From Ettlia oleoabundans (taxonomy: Eukaryota > Chlorophyta > Chlorophyceae > Chlamydomonadales): 21,624 nucleotides of DNA. The translations under genes and the position numbers were made by a program. The number at the start of each line of letters is the position of its first letter. The stretch's first letter is position 1. The notes beneath the pieces are model-generated. The model was not told the origin of the DNA, did not search any database, and saw only the letters and a program-made list of their open reading frames with translations. Location: contig JAAMXP010001051.1 of assembly GCA_019693395.1 (NCBI GenBank), forward strand, positions 1 to 21,624, given 5' to 3'. Shown here piece after piece: positions 1 through 12,000 of this stretch.

Positions 1-2089
1 GCTCAAGCTTGCCGTCCTGCACAACACACAAGGGATGGTCAGGGCGGGATGATGGCATATTGTGTGAGGTGGGGCAGGGTGGGCTGCTGTTGTGGGCCTA
101 ATGACATCCCCAATGCAACCGAGTCATCTGCCAATCCCGGCTGAGGTCCCCTGCGCCAATGGGTGTCTGCACACTTGCCCCACCAGCTCTGCGTTCCCGC
201 CTCTCGTTTTGCCCACTCCCACTGATCAACCCAACCACAAACGTATCTCACCCAAATCTTCCGCCCAACTTCTCGACGGCCAGCCCCGCCTCAACACCCC
301 ACCTTGATTTTCGCGGACAGCAGCTTCTCCCACAGCGGAATGTCGAATCCCTCCCGCAGTGCCTCCCGTGTGTACGGGCTCTCATACTCTGGGTCACCTG
401 CATTCCGAGAAGCGGCGGCTGCCATGGCAACGGCAGCCTGCGGGGGGAGGCAGAAGGGGACAAAGGGCATGGGGGGATGGAGGGAAACTGCGAGGGGCAA
501 CAGACTGTGCAGCCACCAGCAGACGGTGGTAGCACAAGCTGGAAACTGCCGGGATAGGGTGTTGTGCTTGCTGTCAGCAGCGTCACGGGCAAGCCCAACA
601 GAGAACGCTAGCTGCAAGAAGTTCCACCCCATGCCAACAGTGTGTTAACATCCATGCAAAGCTGCACGCAAAGCTTAACACATGGTGCCAGCCATCCACC
701 TGCTCTACTTCTGCCGCGCTGCGTGGTGCCATGCTGACAATCTCCTCTGGTGTCAAGTTGTCCAGCAGGCCGTCTGTTGCCAGCACAATCGCATCACCCG
801 GCTGCAGCTGGAAGGTGAACACCGCCGCATCAGCCGCATAGTCAGTGTCTGGGGGCTGGCCAAACTGCAGGGCAAGAAGTAGGGGCAGCAATGGGCAGGA
901 GAAGAGAGCCTCGGGGGTCATGCCAAGGAGGGAGCACCCGCAGGCAAAGAGCAGGAGGCCAGGCAGGGAAGGGTCGACAGTGAACAGGAGCAGGAAGGGT
1001 TGCGGCGAGAACTGAAACCAGGAATGGGTAGCAAAATGCCTCAGCATGTACGTTTGATGTTCAACTATTCCCAGCCCCCTTTGCCACATCCCACCTGATA
1101 TGGGCAGTCAAAGAAGTGCTGCATGGCGGGTGACTGGAAGTGCAGCTGTCCATCACGAATGATGAGGAACCCAGAGTCGCCCAGGTTGGCGGCATCAAGC
1201 TGCCCCGTCACGCTGTCCAGGCGTAGGACACACGCCGTGGTGGAGCCAGGCATTTTGGTAGCGCGATGCGCCACATCCAGGGCCTGCACCACGTTCAGCA
1301 CTTCATCTCCGCTGCCATTGGTGCTGCTAGCAGATGGTGTTGAGGGTGCAGCTGCTGCTTCCTCCGGCTCCATGCTGCCCTCTGCAGATGACACGGCTGC
1401 AGACTGCAGGCCGATGCACTCTTCCAAGTATTGCTTAGCAGCTGCAATGAAGGTCTTCGAGTAGTCTGCAGGCGCATTGAAGCAACAAGAGGATGGTGTA
1501 ATAGCGGGCATGCAAGCTAGCGCTGCAGCTACAAAGGTGCAAGGGGCATCTTCGCCATTGGCAGCTTGAAGCAGCCTGCCATGGTCCATTTGGCACCCTC
1601 AGCAGCTGAGAGCGAGGTTCTGGCTCTCACTGTGCACAGTGACAACAGTGCGGGGGCATGGAGCGGGATGTGTGGCTCACCTGCCGGGTTGATGCCGCTC
1701 TCCTGCCAGCCGCCCACGCCATCAGCGATGCCCATGGCGCCACCACCCAGATCGCTCACAAAGTAGGCATCTTCGCCGCCGTAATGGGCCTTGCTGGGGT
1801 GCGGGATGTTCTTCACACCAACCTGCAGCCGCAGCTGCCCGCCAGACTGCGGCCGAACAGCGGCGGCAGCAGGCGCTGACGCCACCTGCGCAGCCTCGAC
1901 TGCGGCAGCAGCGAAGCGTAGAAGGCAGCACACCGTCAGCTTCAGCTAGAGCTGCAGGGGCACGAAATAGCGCGAATAGGGCGCAAGGAAGGACTCACTG
2001 CGGATGTGCAGCTTCAGACCACGAGTCCGAACGGGGACGCTGCTGGGGGCCCTAAACGCCGTGCAGCGCATGGCCAGGTACCTTGCCAT
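1..2089 (-). CDS. PTC7-like PP2C (PPM family) protein phosphatase, 3' end outside window
   Basis: This is a metal-dependent Ser/Thr phosphatase of the PPM/PP2C fold, closest in layout to the PTC7-like branch, which is often organellar in other eukaryotes. Exons, 5' to 3' on minus: 1999-2089, 1681-1899, 1095-1465, 700-864, 303-437 and 1-16. All five introns are GT-AG and phases agree, giving about 332 residues in the window. Visible motifs are GGEDAYF (residues 71-77), GIADGVGGW (87-95), GSTTACVL, NLGDSGFL (about 197-204) and ATDGLLDN (256-263). They supply the usual metal-binding acidic residues, except the final Asp of the GGK-x-DD motif, which lies past the left edge. An Ala/Ser/Glu-rich insert follows the DYSKTF helix (about 121-160). 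The start at 2089 opens an Arg/Ala-rich N-terminus that could be a transit peptide; an in-frame ATG at 2176 is an alternative. The first intron was placed where phase fits, joining ..LHIR to IEAAQ..; that junction is the least certain. Substrate unknown. Confidence 0.88.
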
Positions 2090-2624
2090 CCCAACACCCT
2101 CTTCAAGGCCTAGCGACTGCAGTTGGTGTATGGGACGCTGCCTGACACAAGGCACAGTGTGTGAAGGATGCACCATGCAGTAGTGGGAGCCCGACGCCGA
2201 GATTTGCGCGCAGCAACATAGCCGGAAGTGCCAAACGCAGTACAATCTGCAGGACGCAACCCTGGCTAACTCGTCGGTGGTTGTTAGCGCCTTCTGGTAA
2301 CGCTGGTGCCGCTATTACACGCTTTTGACAAAATTGTTGTCATACCACGTCTTCAAGAGACGTTCAAAACTCGATATGTTTTTCGCTGAGCGTTCATGCA
2401 GCTCCAGAAATAGGCACATTGGCACTCGGCCCATCAATCAGGACAAGCCGGCACAACTGTCTTATGGGAAAAGACGCAATCAACGCTATACAATCAGAAG
2501 TACGCCGTCACTCAGAATGGTAAGCCGTGGCCAACACATGCCGTTGCAGGCACAAAAGGAGCTGCGCTGGCGCAGGCCTTGCGGCGGCAACATCTAGCAC
2601 GGTGGGTAGATCCAGTCAGCATGA
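2090..2624. other. Intergenic region between giant gene 3' end and phosphatase 5' end
   Basis: About 535 bp hold the 3' flank of the giant membrane-protein gene and the 5' flank of the phosphatase gene, both on minus. Part of the right-hand end of the phosphatase 5' region could be coding if translation starts at 2176. I see no convincing separate gene, RNA gene or repeat; short open frames here lack family motifs. The stretch at about 2290-2520 is more AT-rich than the coding exons, as expected of flanking DNA. Confidence 0.6.
2315..2319 (-). terminator. Candidate TGTAA poly(A) signal for the giant gene
   Basis: The minus strand reads TGTAA here, the usual green-algal polyadenylation signal. 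It lies roughly 305 nt downstream of the giant gene's stop codon. A five-base match occurs easily by chance, so only transcript 3' ends could confirm it. Confidence 0.3.
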
Positions 2625-3034
2625 TCAGGCAATGGGCGCAGAGGGGGCGAAAGGGTGTTGATGGGCCTTTTGTATGAAGGGAGTGGGGCTGGTGGGCGAG
2701 ACCGGCGACATTGGTGAGCTGGGCTGGCTCTCCATCATCTCGGCCTCATTGGAGTTGTACTTGCACCCCACTTGAGCACGAGCTGCACGGCACTTCCAGA
2801 TGGCAATGGCGATGCCAGCCACCAGGATGGCGCCGCCCACTGCAACGCGAAGGAAATAGCGTGGGACAAGGCAGCCAAGGTGCAGCAAGCAAGGCCAGGC
2901 AGCGCCATCATGCACTCGGTAGATAACTGAGAACTGCCCCAACTTCACGAACAGCCAACGCAGCATCAGCAAATGTATTGACAGCGGCAACCGCCAGCGC
3001 ACCTCCGCCCACGATGCCAGCAATCAAGGCCGTG
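2625..3034 (-). other. Transmembrane helix and Ser-Pro cytoplasmic tail (exon 45 end, exon 46)
   Basis: The helix spans the exon 45/46 junction: ALIAGIVGGVGGAILVAG followed by IAIAIW (residues about 2610-2633). Its repeated small residues (G-x-x-G) are typical of helices that pair in the membrane. Basic residues KCRAARA follow, fitting a type I orientation with the C-terminus inside. The 56-residue tail carries SSPMSPVSPTSPTP, a cluster of Ser/Thr-Pro sites that proline-directed kinases could use, then a His/Pro-rich end. The stop codon is TGA at 2625-2627. There are no further membrane helices, so no polycystin channel domain follows. Confidence 0.82.
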
Positions 3035-6000
3035 GTGTTGCTCTTGGTTTTTGGGGGCCAGCTCAGCAGCTCGTCGTCCACCGTGACCTCCACCATGGAC
3101 TGCACCAGGCCGCTCACAGTCACCTCACCCCATGCGGCGGCGAGCAGTACGCTGGCAGGATTGGTGGAGAGGGTGGAGGCAAGAGAATCCGCCGCAGCGG
3201 TGTTGTTGTTGCGAACAAGGACCCTGATGGTGGTGTCCTGCAAGGCAGAGGGTGGGGGCAACCCAGTGCAGATGCAATAAGCAAGGATGCTACATGCTGG
3301 GTGGAGGCGGGCCTGGGCTGGTGGCAGCTCGCAAGCAAGCGCTGCCGCCACACAATGCGCCCAGCCATCAGGAAGCCCATTCAACCCCCGCTCACCACGA
3401 CGACAGAGCCCGAACGGATGTTTGTGAGCAGCACCAGGGTACTAACGCTGGGCACTGCAGCCTGCAGCGCGGCAATGTACAGCTGCTGGACGGTGTTGGT
3501 GAAGGTCTCCGGGTCGTACGCAGTCAGGCGGGCGGTGAAGAAGATTTGTGGCACAGTGAGGGTCACCTGCAGGATGGGGCAGCAACGAGGCATGTGGGCA
3601 GTGTGGCTTGCTGAGGCGAGCTTGTCTACACAACGAGTTTGCATTGTGCGCACCATTGGCGGGTTTTGCGGGTTCATCAGCAGGACAACCTCCCAAGTAA
3701 GACCACACACAGCACAATATCAAACAAGCAACAGAAGCCTGTGCGCACCAGGGTAGTGTTAGAGCTGGGGCTGGGGCTGGGGCTCGAAGGTGTCTCAGGC
3801 AGCCCTCCCTCCGGCTCCACGTACTGCACCACCACCACCTGCTGGTTGTTCAGGTTGGACAGCGCGCAGTGGGCCGCACTGCCAGACACAGAGGTAAGCT
3901 GGATGGCGTCAGAGCGCCAATAGCCAGAAGAGTCCAGGCGAAGGCACATGGTGGACTGCAGCGGGGGCACAGGGTCATAAGTACATTCAGGCAGAGCACA
4001 AAAGTTGGGCTGCTGAGGCTAGCAAGGCGTTACATGTTTGCAAATCAGCCCTTGTGGTCGGTATGCTGACCCACTGGCTGACCGCCTGGCTGCAGAAGGC
4101 AAACAAACATCATAGCTGGCGTGCAGCACAAAATGTACCCAAACCACCGGTGCGGCACCTGTCCAGCGTCGTAGGCGTTGTTGAGGGGCAGCGTGATGTC
4201 AATGGCCTCGCCGCTCACGGTGCCCATGCCATCCAGGGAGGAGGTGAAGTTGACGTAACCTGACGTGGCAGCAGGTGGTGCGGAAGTGGGTTGAGCCACG
4301 GGTCAGCTCCCAGGCTGCTCACCAGCACAGGCAAGACCAGGGCGGTGGCATCGGGAGTTGAACCCAGCTTGTGTCGTGTTCCCAGCTTGCAACCCACACC
4401 AACCTCAGCCTGCAATCCACACCGAATCAACACCACACTCACCGCTGACGACTGTGGTGGATACCGCCCCCAACACTTCGGGCGCAGCCACATTGAGCAG
4501 AAGCTTGCGGCGAGCAGCGGGAGATTCAGCGGCGCTGCTGCTGACCACGGCAAACAGCAGTGAGGGATCTGCCAGGTATGACAGCATCAGCTCAAGTGTG
4601 GTGTCTGCAGGGGATGAGTAGCGGTATGGTCCAAGGGGAAGGGTGAGAGGGATTGGGGGAACTACACGGGGCAGGAGACAGTGAGGTGTATCCAGCCACA
4701 AACAACACACCATCTCAGAACTGTCTGGGGATTCACTTAGGCACAACCGCCTTTCAGTCAAGAAGTGGATGTCCCCTTTTAGTATTCCACGACGCCCAAC
4801 ATGCCCACCTTCAGAATCAACCAGGGCTGCGAAGCCCTCCATCAAGGTTACAGCTGCCCCGCTGTCGCCAATGGCAAACTGCTCGGCAGTCGTCAACAGT
4901 GCAAGGTCAGCCAGGCCAACAGCGGCAAGCAACTCGCCAGTCCCAACAGACTGCGACTCTCCCTCAACCTGAAGGCAGTGAGAGAGGCAGGCAGGCAGAG
5001 AGTGAACAGGGGCTGAAGGGGATCAGGGAGAGGCAAACTCACCTCGAATCTTCAGCAGTTAGGGGACCGCAGATGAGTAGGTTGGCTGGGCATGGCCATT
5101 AACCACAGCAGGTCATGAGCAAAATTGCCGTTGACAGACTAGTGGACGGAATGTCCTTGCCCCCAAACCTGCCCCCCACCTCCCTCACCATGTTGCGCAG
5201 CAGCGCGGTTTGCACGCCTGACACCACGTGGAAGGTTCTGGTCAGGGCTGCCAGCGCCTGGGCAGCCACCTTGGGGTCCTCCTGTGCATCCAGCAGGCGG
5301 CGGCGGCCGCTTTCGGCAGATGCGGCACCAGAGGAGGTGTTCACCAGTGCATTGGCACACGCCCCCGCAATGTCCAGCAGGCTATTCATGTCAGCCGCAT
5401 CCACAGGGCCCGCTGCGCTGAGAGTGTCCAGAGCACTGTTGGCAACCTGCAATGACAGATCAGAAAGGACGGGCAGACGGCGAGGATGTTAGGATGCAAA
5501 TGTCATGCCAGGCAGGTGAGTTTCCACTCCAACAGCCATCCCGTTTTGTTGGTTAACTCACAATTGTATGCATACTACCTTCACTCCCAGCCTTATCAGG
5601 TTACTCACGTTCATTGCACTGTCCGCCATCTCAGGGGTTACCTCGGGGGTGGAAGCAACCAAAGTGGAGGCTGCATGTTTGGCACAGTGATGGTGGGCAC
5701 AGTGATGGTGGGCACAGGGTCAGTCAGTTGCAAAATGCTCTGCCTGCTCAACTGCACTCACCACAACACCCACGGAATAGTTGTGCCAGCTGCAACCGCC
5801 CAGCCTGGTAACCCACCGGCGGATGCCACGCCCTGCGAATCCTCGACAGTGGCGCCGTCGCCGCTCAGGATATCTTCCATGGCGCCCATGGCGTTCTCGG
5901 CCTGCTCAGTGGCAGCCTGCTGGGCCTCCTCGTCGGAGCCGCTAGACGTGGCGGCAGACAGCTGTCGTGCTACGCTGACCACAGCATCAGTTGAACCTGA

Positions 6001-9000
6001 CGCAACGGCGGTGGTGAGGTTGTCACCAATGTCGTTGATGTCAGAAGCGGTGACCTGCTGCGCCGCAGGCGTTGCTGTGACATTAGCAGTGCTGCAGGCT
6101 TGGGCACCCGTGATGTCTGCAAGCGGGCCACAGACCCAGGAGGAGTGAACAAGCCAGGGGCCGGCGATTATGCACCGATGATCTACTACACGAGTTCCCC
6201 CCTCGCACCACAGCACATGGTGAAATAAAGGCCCACAGAGAACATCCATTCGTCTCCCCCAGGCCCCACGCACCCCTGGCGCAGACGAACAGCGTGTGTG
6301 TGCCTTCAGCCAGCACACGCGGGGCAAAGGTGTAGGTGTTCAGGCCGGAGCTGCGAATGAAGTAGTCACTCCTGCCGCCTGGCAGCTGCCGCCCAAAGTC
6401 GTAGGTCAGGGTGGAGTCGGCGGCAAAAGCGCTGGCGGTGGCGGTGAAGGTGGTGGTGTCCACTGGTCCGGTGGTGGGGGAGACAGAGAGGCACGCGCCA
6501 TTGGTGGCAGTGCAGGTGGGGCGGCGTGCAATGGGAACGCTGATGGTTGCAGTGGCGTTCTTGCCATCAGCCTGGGCAGTAATGTTGACGGTAATCACAG
6601 CACCATCAGTGAAGACGGCGGTGCCGGCAGGAGTGAACGGCTGAATCACCAGGGCCTGCCGGGCGGTGCTGGTAGCAGTAGCCAGGGAGACACCGGAAGA
6701 GGTCCAGGAGAAGGTGGTGCGGGGCAGCAGAGACGTGTCATCAAGGGTAAATACCAGGCGGAGCGGCTCAGAGGGGGTGTGGAGCTTGGAAGGGCACCCA
6801 CCGAAGCCTGGGCAGAAGCGGCTGCACAGGGGCAGGAAGGAAAGAGTGCCAGATGTCATGATTGATGCCTCATAAGCACCACAGCAGAAAGGGCAAGGCA
6901 GGACGGCGGATTGCACGCGGAATATTTGTTGCGCACGGGGCTGGCCCGACCTGATTCTGCCGGTGGGGGCTGCACCCGACAGCACCCGAAGGGTTGTGGT
7001 GTCTGTGTTGGTGCGCAGGCTGGCACCCGAGCCCTTGGCTGCTGTGAGGGTGATGGTGTACAGGGTGTCGCCGGCTGGCAGCAGGCCAGCAGCAATGACC
7101 AACTGGCTGGCGGTCATGTCTGGCGCCGTGAGTGGATCTGGGAAGCAAGCGGTGCTGATCTGCAATACATGCCGAGAAGCAGGCAAGACGACAAGAGGGA
7201 AGCATCGCAAGCAGGCATGAGTTGCAAGCCATTCCTCGTTGCACAGCTAGAAACACGGGTCACTATCCACACCTTGCTTTCCACCACTTCCAGGAGCGCA
7301 CCTGAGTGGCAGGGTCTGTGGCGGTGCAGTCCCAGGAGTAGCGGAAGGGTGTGAGCGTGTTTGCCGCATCATCAGGATCAAGGGACCCACTTCCACTAAA
7401 AGTGAGGGTGCGGGTGTCCTGCACACCAAGCAACAGGATTAGACAACACTCAAAGAGCAGTCCAGAGAAAAGGGTCCTGCCAACACGACAACACATCCAC
7501 TGCGCCCACGCACCAGCACATCGCCACGGGGGCCTGCCAGCACCGCCATCACGGCAGACTGCCTGGCAGTGAGCGAGAGTGAAGCCGAGGAGGAGCCTGC
7601 GCCCTCTAGGGTGGCGCTGAGCGAGAAGTTGAGCACGCTGCCACCCGTCACACCAGCAACAGGGCCCTGCATTTGCATTTTACAACAAAGGGACAGGCGT
7701 CAGGTGTTGTTTCGCCATATATTGTTACAGAGATCTTATTCTAGCCTGTCCCGACCCTCCATTCAATGGACAAGATGGACGGCTACAAAGCAACAGACCG
7801 ACCCTGATGGACAGAGAAGGCCGGTTGGCAGTGAAGGCGCCCGCGGGCAGCAGGCCGCTGGTTTCCGCCCATGAGTAAGACACGCTCCTCCCTGCATAGC
7901 AGGCAAGCAAGTTCAGTTAGCATTGACTCCAGAGTGCAAAGGCTGGTTTGCTGCCTCAGCCACCGGCTGCTCACCTGGGCAGACAGTTGAGAGGTCGATA
8001 GCTGTCTGGACGCGAATGCCGCTGGCCACAGAGAACTCCTGTGCTGACCCGCCAACAATAGCAATCATAGGCAGGACAGCGGCGCTCTTTGTGAACACAA
8101 AGTCCGCGGTGGCTGCAAAGGCAGGGAGGCAGGCACATGTCATGCAGAGCTTTTGGCAATGCTGCGGCTGCATGGTAGCAGCATAGACAACCTGCACGGG
8201 TGTGCACTGTCTCAGCGCTAATATAAGTTGTAAAGCAAGAATATCAGGCTAATATGTGGCTGCCATGCCATCAAACAGCGAAATGCAGCACTGCTTATGT
8301 CTTTGGATTGAAAACGGCCATCACGCACCATTACCACCCAGCCAGTTCTCAACAGTGAGGCGCACAGTGTACTCTCCAGCACTGAGCCCAGCCACGGTTG
8401 CCCCTGGCAGCACTAGTTGCTTGTCGTTGGCGTTGGTGGCCGCAACAGCCAGCAGGTCCAGCTCGGCACGCTGGCTGGCGGCGGTGAGGAAGTCCCAGCT
8501 GTAGGTGACCGCACGCCCAGCAGAGAAGGGTGTGCGGGCGGCGCTGAGGATGACGTCTGCGGCGCTGCCACCCGCACACCCAGCGCCAACAGACGTTGGA
8601 CCAGAGAGCAGAGCAACTGGTGCCTCCGGTGTTTGAGGCTCCTGCAGCACGGTAGGGACAGCAGGGGTGCAGGAGATACTGAGGGGAGTAAAAAAGGCAG
8701 GCACCTATGTGCATGTGCATGTGCATCGAGAAAGCGGGATACAGCCCATGCAGACAGGCGCTGGGCAGTCTGTCACCCAACCGCACCTGAAGTAGCACTG
8801 TGGCGCTGCCAGTGACCCTCTGGCCGTTAATGCGGCTAGCAACTTGGGGAGATGCAGCCAGTGTGATTGCCTCATCAGGGACGATGGTTGCCCCCCAGCC
8901 CAGGTACGCCACCAGCGTCTTCGGGTTTTCACTGGAGAACACCTGGCTATAGCCTCCCAGCTTGCCCACAGTGGAAGGTGCAAAGAAGGCACTGCACAGA

Positions 9001-12000
9001 AGCATAGGTGGCCAAAGCAGGCCGGCGCTTTCTAGGGGTGTAAAAGGGTGGGAGGGCAAGGCTCAATCAGTGCCATCCCCGTTTGCAAACTGATGGGCTG
9101 TACTTCAAGCAATACTTCCATCCCTGCCGGGTGCAGGCTTTGTCAATCTAGCACAGCTTGCCTGGCTGCGCTTGAGCCTACAGTGGTCACGTCCTGATCA
9201 AAAGTGATGGTGATCTGGCGTCCATCATTGGAGAGGGCCGCCGAGACCAGGGAGGGAGCGCCACCGCTGCGGCAGGACCGACACATGCATTTCAACGTCA
9301 ACATGCCAGTTAAATTGGTGTGACAGGTGGTTGACTGGTTGCTGATTAACACCCCTCACCAGTCCTCATTGCCCACCTGGCGCAGAAGCCGGTGCATGAG
9401 ACGGTGGTGATGGCCCCAGTGGCATCGTTGCACGCTGACTTCTTGCATGTACGCCCCTCGATAGCCATACAACTCTCACCCGCCCCGGTGCAGTCCCTGC
9501 AAACATGAGCGGGTAAGAGTCGGTGCTCAAACAGCACTAAGCTGAGGTGCCAGGGAACCATGGTTCCAATACACCTGGTAAACAGCAGCGTCGGGCTGTG
9601 ACCCACCCGTCATTGTCGCAGGTGCCCTTGTTCAACCTGGCCAGCAGGGGCTCAAGCAGCGAGCACTTGCTCACACACGTGCCGCCGCATGACTTAACGT
9701 CAAACCCGGTCTGGACATCGCACTGCGCTCCAAGGATGCATACAGCATGCGGGCAGGTTAGCATGTGAACACGTGTCCACTAATCGGGACAGCACGTTCC
9801 ATTTGGTGCTATGCACCTTTTATGTAATGCATGGCCCACGCACCTGAGTCAGAACCTGGCAACTGCTGGTGTCACAGCTCTGCGCGTTTGTACATGTGGC
9901 TGAGGACTTGCAGGTGCCGTCGGGCAGGGTGGGTGCCGTAATGGCTCCATCAGTGGTGCCATCAGAGGAGCATAGAACCAGACCCATGCTGCCCATGCAC
10001 TGGGTGCTGCAGTCAATGAATGAACCGGCAGACGGCAGAAAATGACCACCCATTGACAAGGCACACTGATGCCAGGATTCCCTACCACCCCTTGCCCACC
10101 TGCACTGTCCAATGGCCTTGCACATGGCGGCAGGGCGTGTGGCTGCCTCTGGCTGTGCCGCAACAGTCTTGAAGGCGTGCCAGCAGGTCCAGTAGTCACC
10201 CCCGCTCTGCATGGACCACAGACAATGGTGCAGGTGCACGACTTTCAATTGAGTTTTGGTATAGCCCAGTGCAATAGCACGCAGGGCAGCAGCAGGGAAG
10301 GCATTGCATAAAGATTGGGTTGCTGTTTTACGTACGTATAACCCGGGTAGGGCGCACCTGCACGCAGAAGTCGCGGACGGCCTGGGCATAGCGGGAGGTG
10401 TCACCGTTGAGGCTGGGCAGGACGTCGGAGATGAAGCCAGACACGCCTTGGAGGCACTCGCGGCAGGTGCGGCATGCATCGTAGCACGAGGTCTGGTAGC
10501 GGCAGAGGGGGGTGCCGCGGCGGGGATCGCGCACAGCCGCACAGCCGATGGGTGAGTTGCCCTGTGAAGCGCATGGGTCGTCAGCCACACTGCACCAGCC
10601 CCCGCTGTAGGTGCTGCCGTCAACGTTGGTGCTGTTGTAGGACTGCCAGCGGCAGCCGGCCAGCCCAGTGCACGTCTCGCTGTCCCATGCCTGCCAGCAG
10701 TCAGAGGAGACCAGGCTGCACCAGCCGCTGCTGGCACACCCAGGAGTTGAGGAGCACTGTGTGGGGGATTTAATGAGGCAGCACTCGTCGTCACGAGGGC
10801 AGTAAGACACGTCGCAGCGAGGCACGGAGCGGCAGTTGGGGGCAGAAGCGCAGGCTTCGTGGTCGTTACTGAACTCCCAGCAAGAATCGCGGGTGGAGGT
10901 GCACCAGCCTGCATCGACAAGAAGGAGGAATGCACGTGGCAGACGTAGTGATAGAAGCGGTGTAAGTGGACAGCTATGGCTTTGGCTTTGAGTCTTGAAC
11001 AGATTGCTGCCTTATGATTTTGGAATGGCCTTGGGCACAACCACTTACCGTATGCTGGGTAGCCTCCCACTGGTTTGAAGGTCCTCCAGGAGCAGCTGCT
11101 GCTCAGCTCGCATGTGTTGCTGGACATGAAAGCATTGCAGGGGTCATACCTGTACAAAAAAGGCAGATACGCAGTTGGGCAGCCAGGCAAGTGGGCAGGC
11201 AAAGATGAGCAAACTCCTGCAGTTAGGCAATCCTGAAGCAAGCCAGCATGCTGACCCGCACAGCAGCACTACCATCGGCACCACAAGACCTAACAAACCT
11301 GGACTGACACTGCGTGCTATAGTCGCAGAGGGCACTCTGGGTTGTTTTGTTGGCACATTCGATGGGGGCCTCGGGCTGGAAGAGATCCGCCGGCTTCAGG
11401 CAGCATGCGTTGCTGTCGTCGCATGGCCGCAGAGCCCAGTCCATGTGGCACGACTGCATGTGAGTAAACCATCGAGAAGTGTTATGGGTTGCCTAGGCAG
11501 CCCACAAGGTTGAGGTAATGCAACCCTCTCTCCATGCTGTAATCGGCCAACTGTCTGCCTAGACCTACCTGGAAATGGGAGCATTGTGCCATGCCCTGAT
11601 CATCCCTAATGTTGAGGCATGCCGTCTTGCCGCCTTGCTGGCCTGAAGAAAGTTGAACAAACAGGCAAGCAGGCAGGCATTGTTGGCAGCAGGTTGAAAC
11701 CGGGCAAGTGTGCTGCTTTTGCATTCAACAACAACTAGATGCAGGGTGCTTTCCCACAACGTCAGCGCCCAGCAGTAGCATCCCCTCACCGGCCAGGCGG
11801 CACTTTGCAGAAAGAGCGGCATCCACACAGTTGCCCTGCTCGCCATCTGAGCCCCATGCAAACCACTGCAGGGCCAGCAGACTTTATGATGGTGCGTCAG
11901 GTGCTTCAAGGGAGTGAACTAGGGTGAAGAAACAGCAGGCAGCCAGGCACATGGGACGGTTCCCATACATTGCTGAAAGGCCCAGCGCAGCCAGCCAACG

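Noticed and set aside
6296..6865. 189-codon Gly-rich open frame on plus
   Set aside because: It is the antisense of exon 36, low-complexity, with no start context or motif.
6083..7210. 375-codon frame on minus as a single-exon gene
   Set aside because: It includes the intron 6808-6936 and extends past the donor at 6272-6273. Phase and domain continuity show it is two exons of the REJ-like region.
8992..9161. Sequencing error or pseudogene break in the giant gene
   Set aside because: A GC donor with good consensus restores the phase, and a second GC-AG intron occurs in the same window, so a damaged gene is not needed to explain it.
9820..11241. Long uninterrupted 473-codon frame on minus
   Set aside because: Only parts of it (exons 22, 24 and 25) are in the true frame. 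Exon 23 reads better in another frame with 23 ordered cysteines, and splice sites interrupt the long frame.
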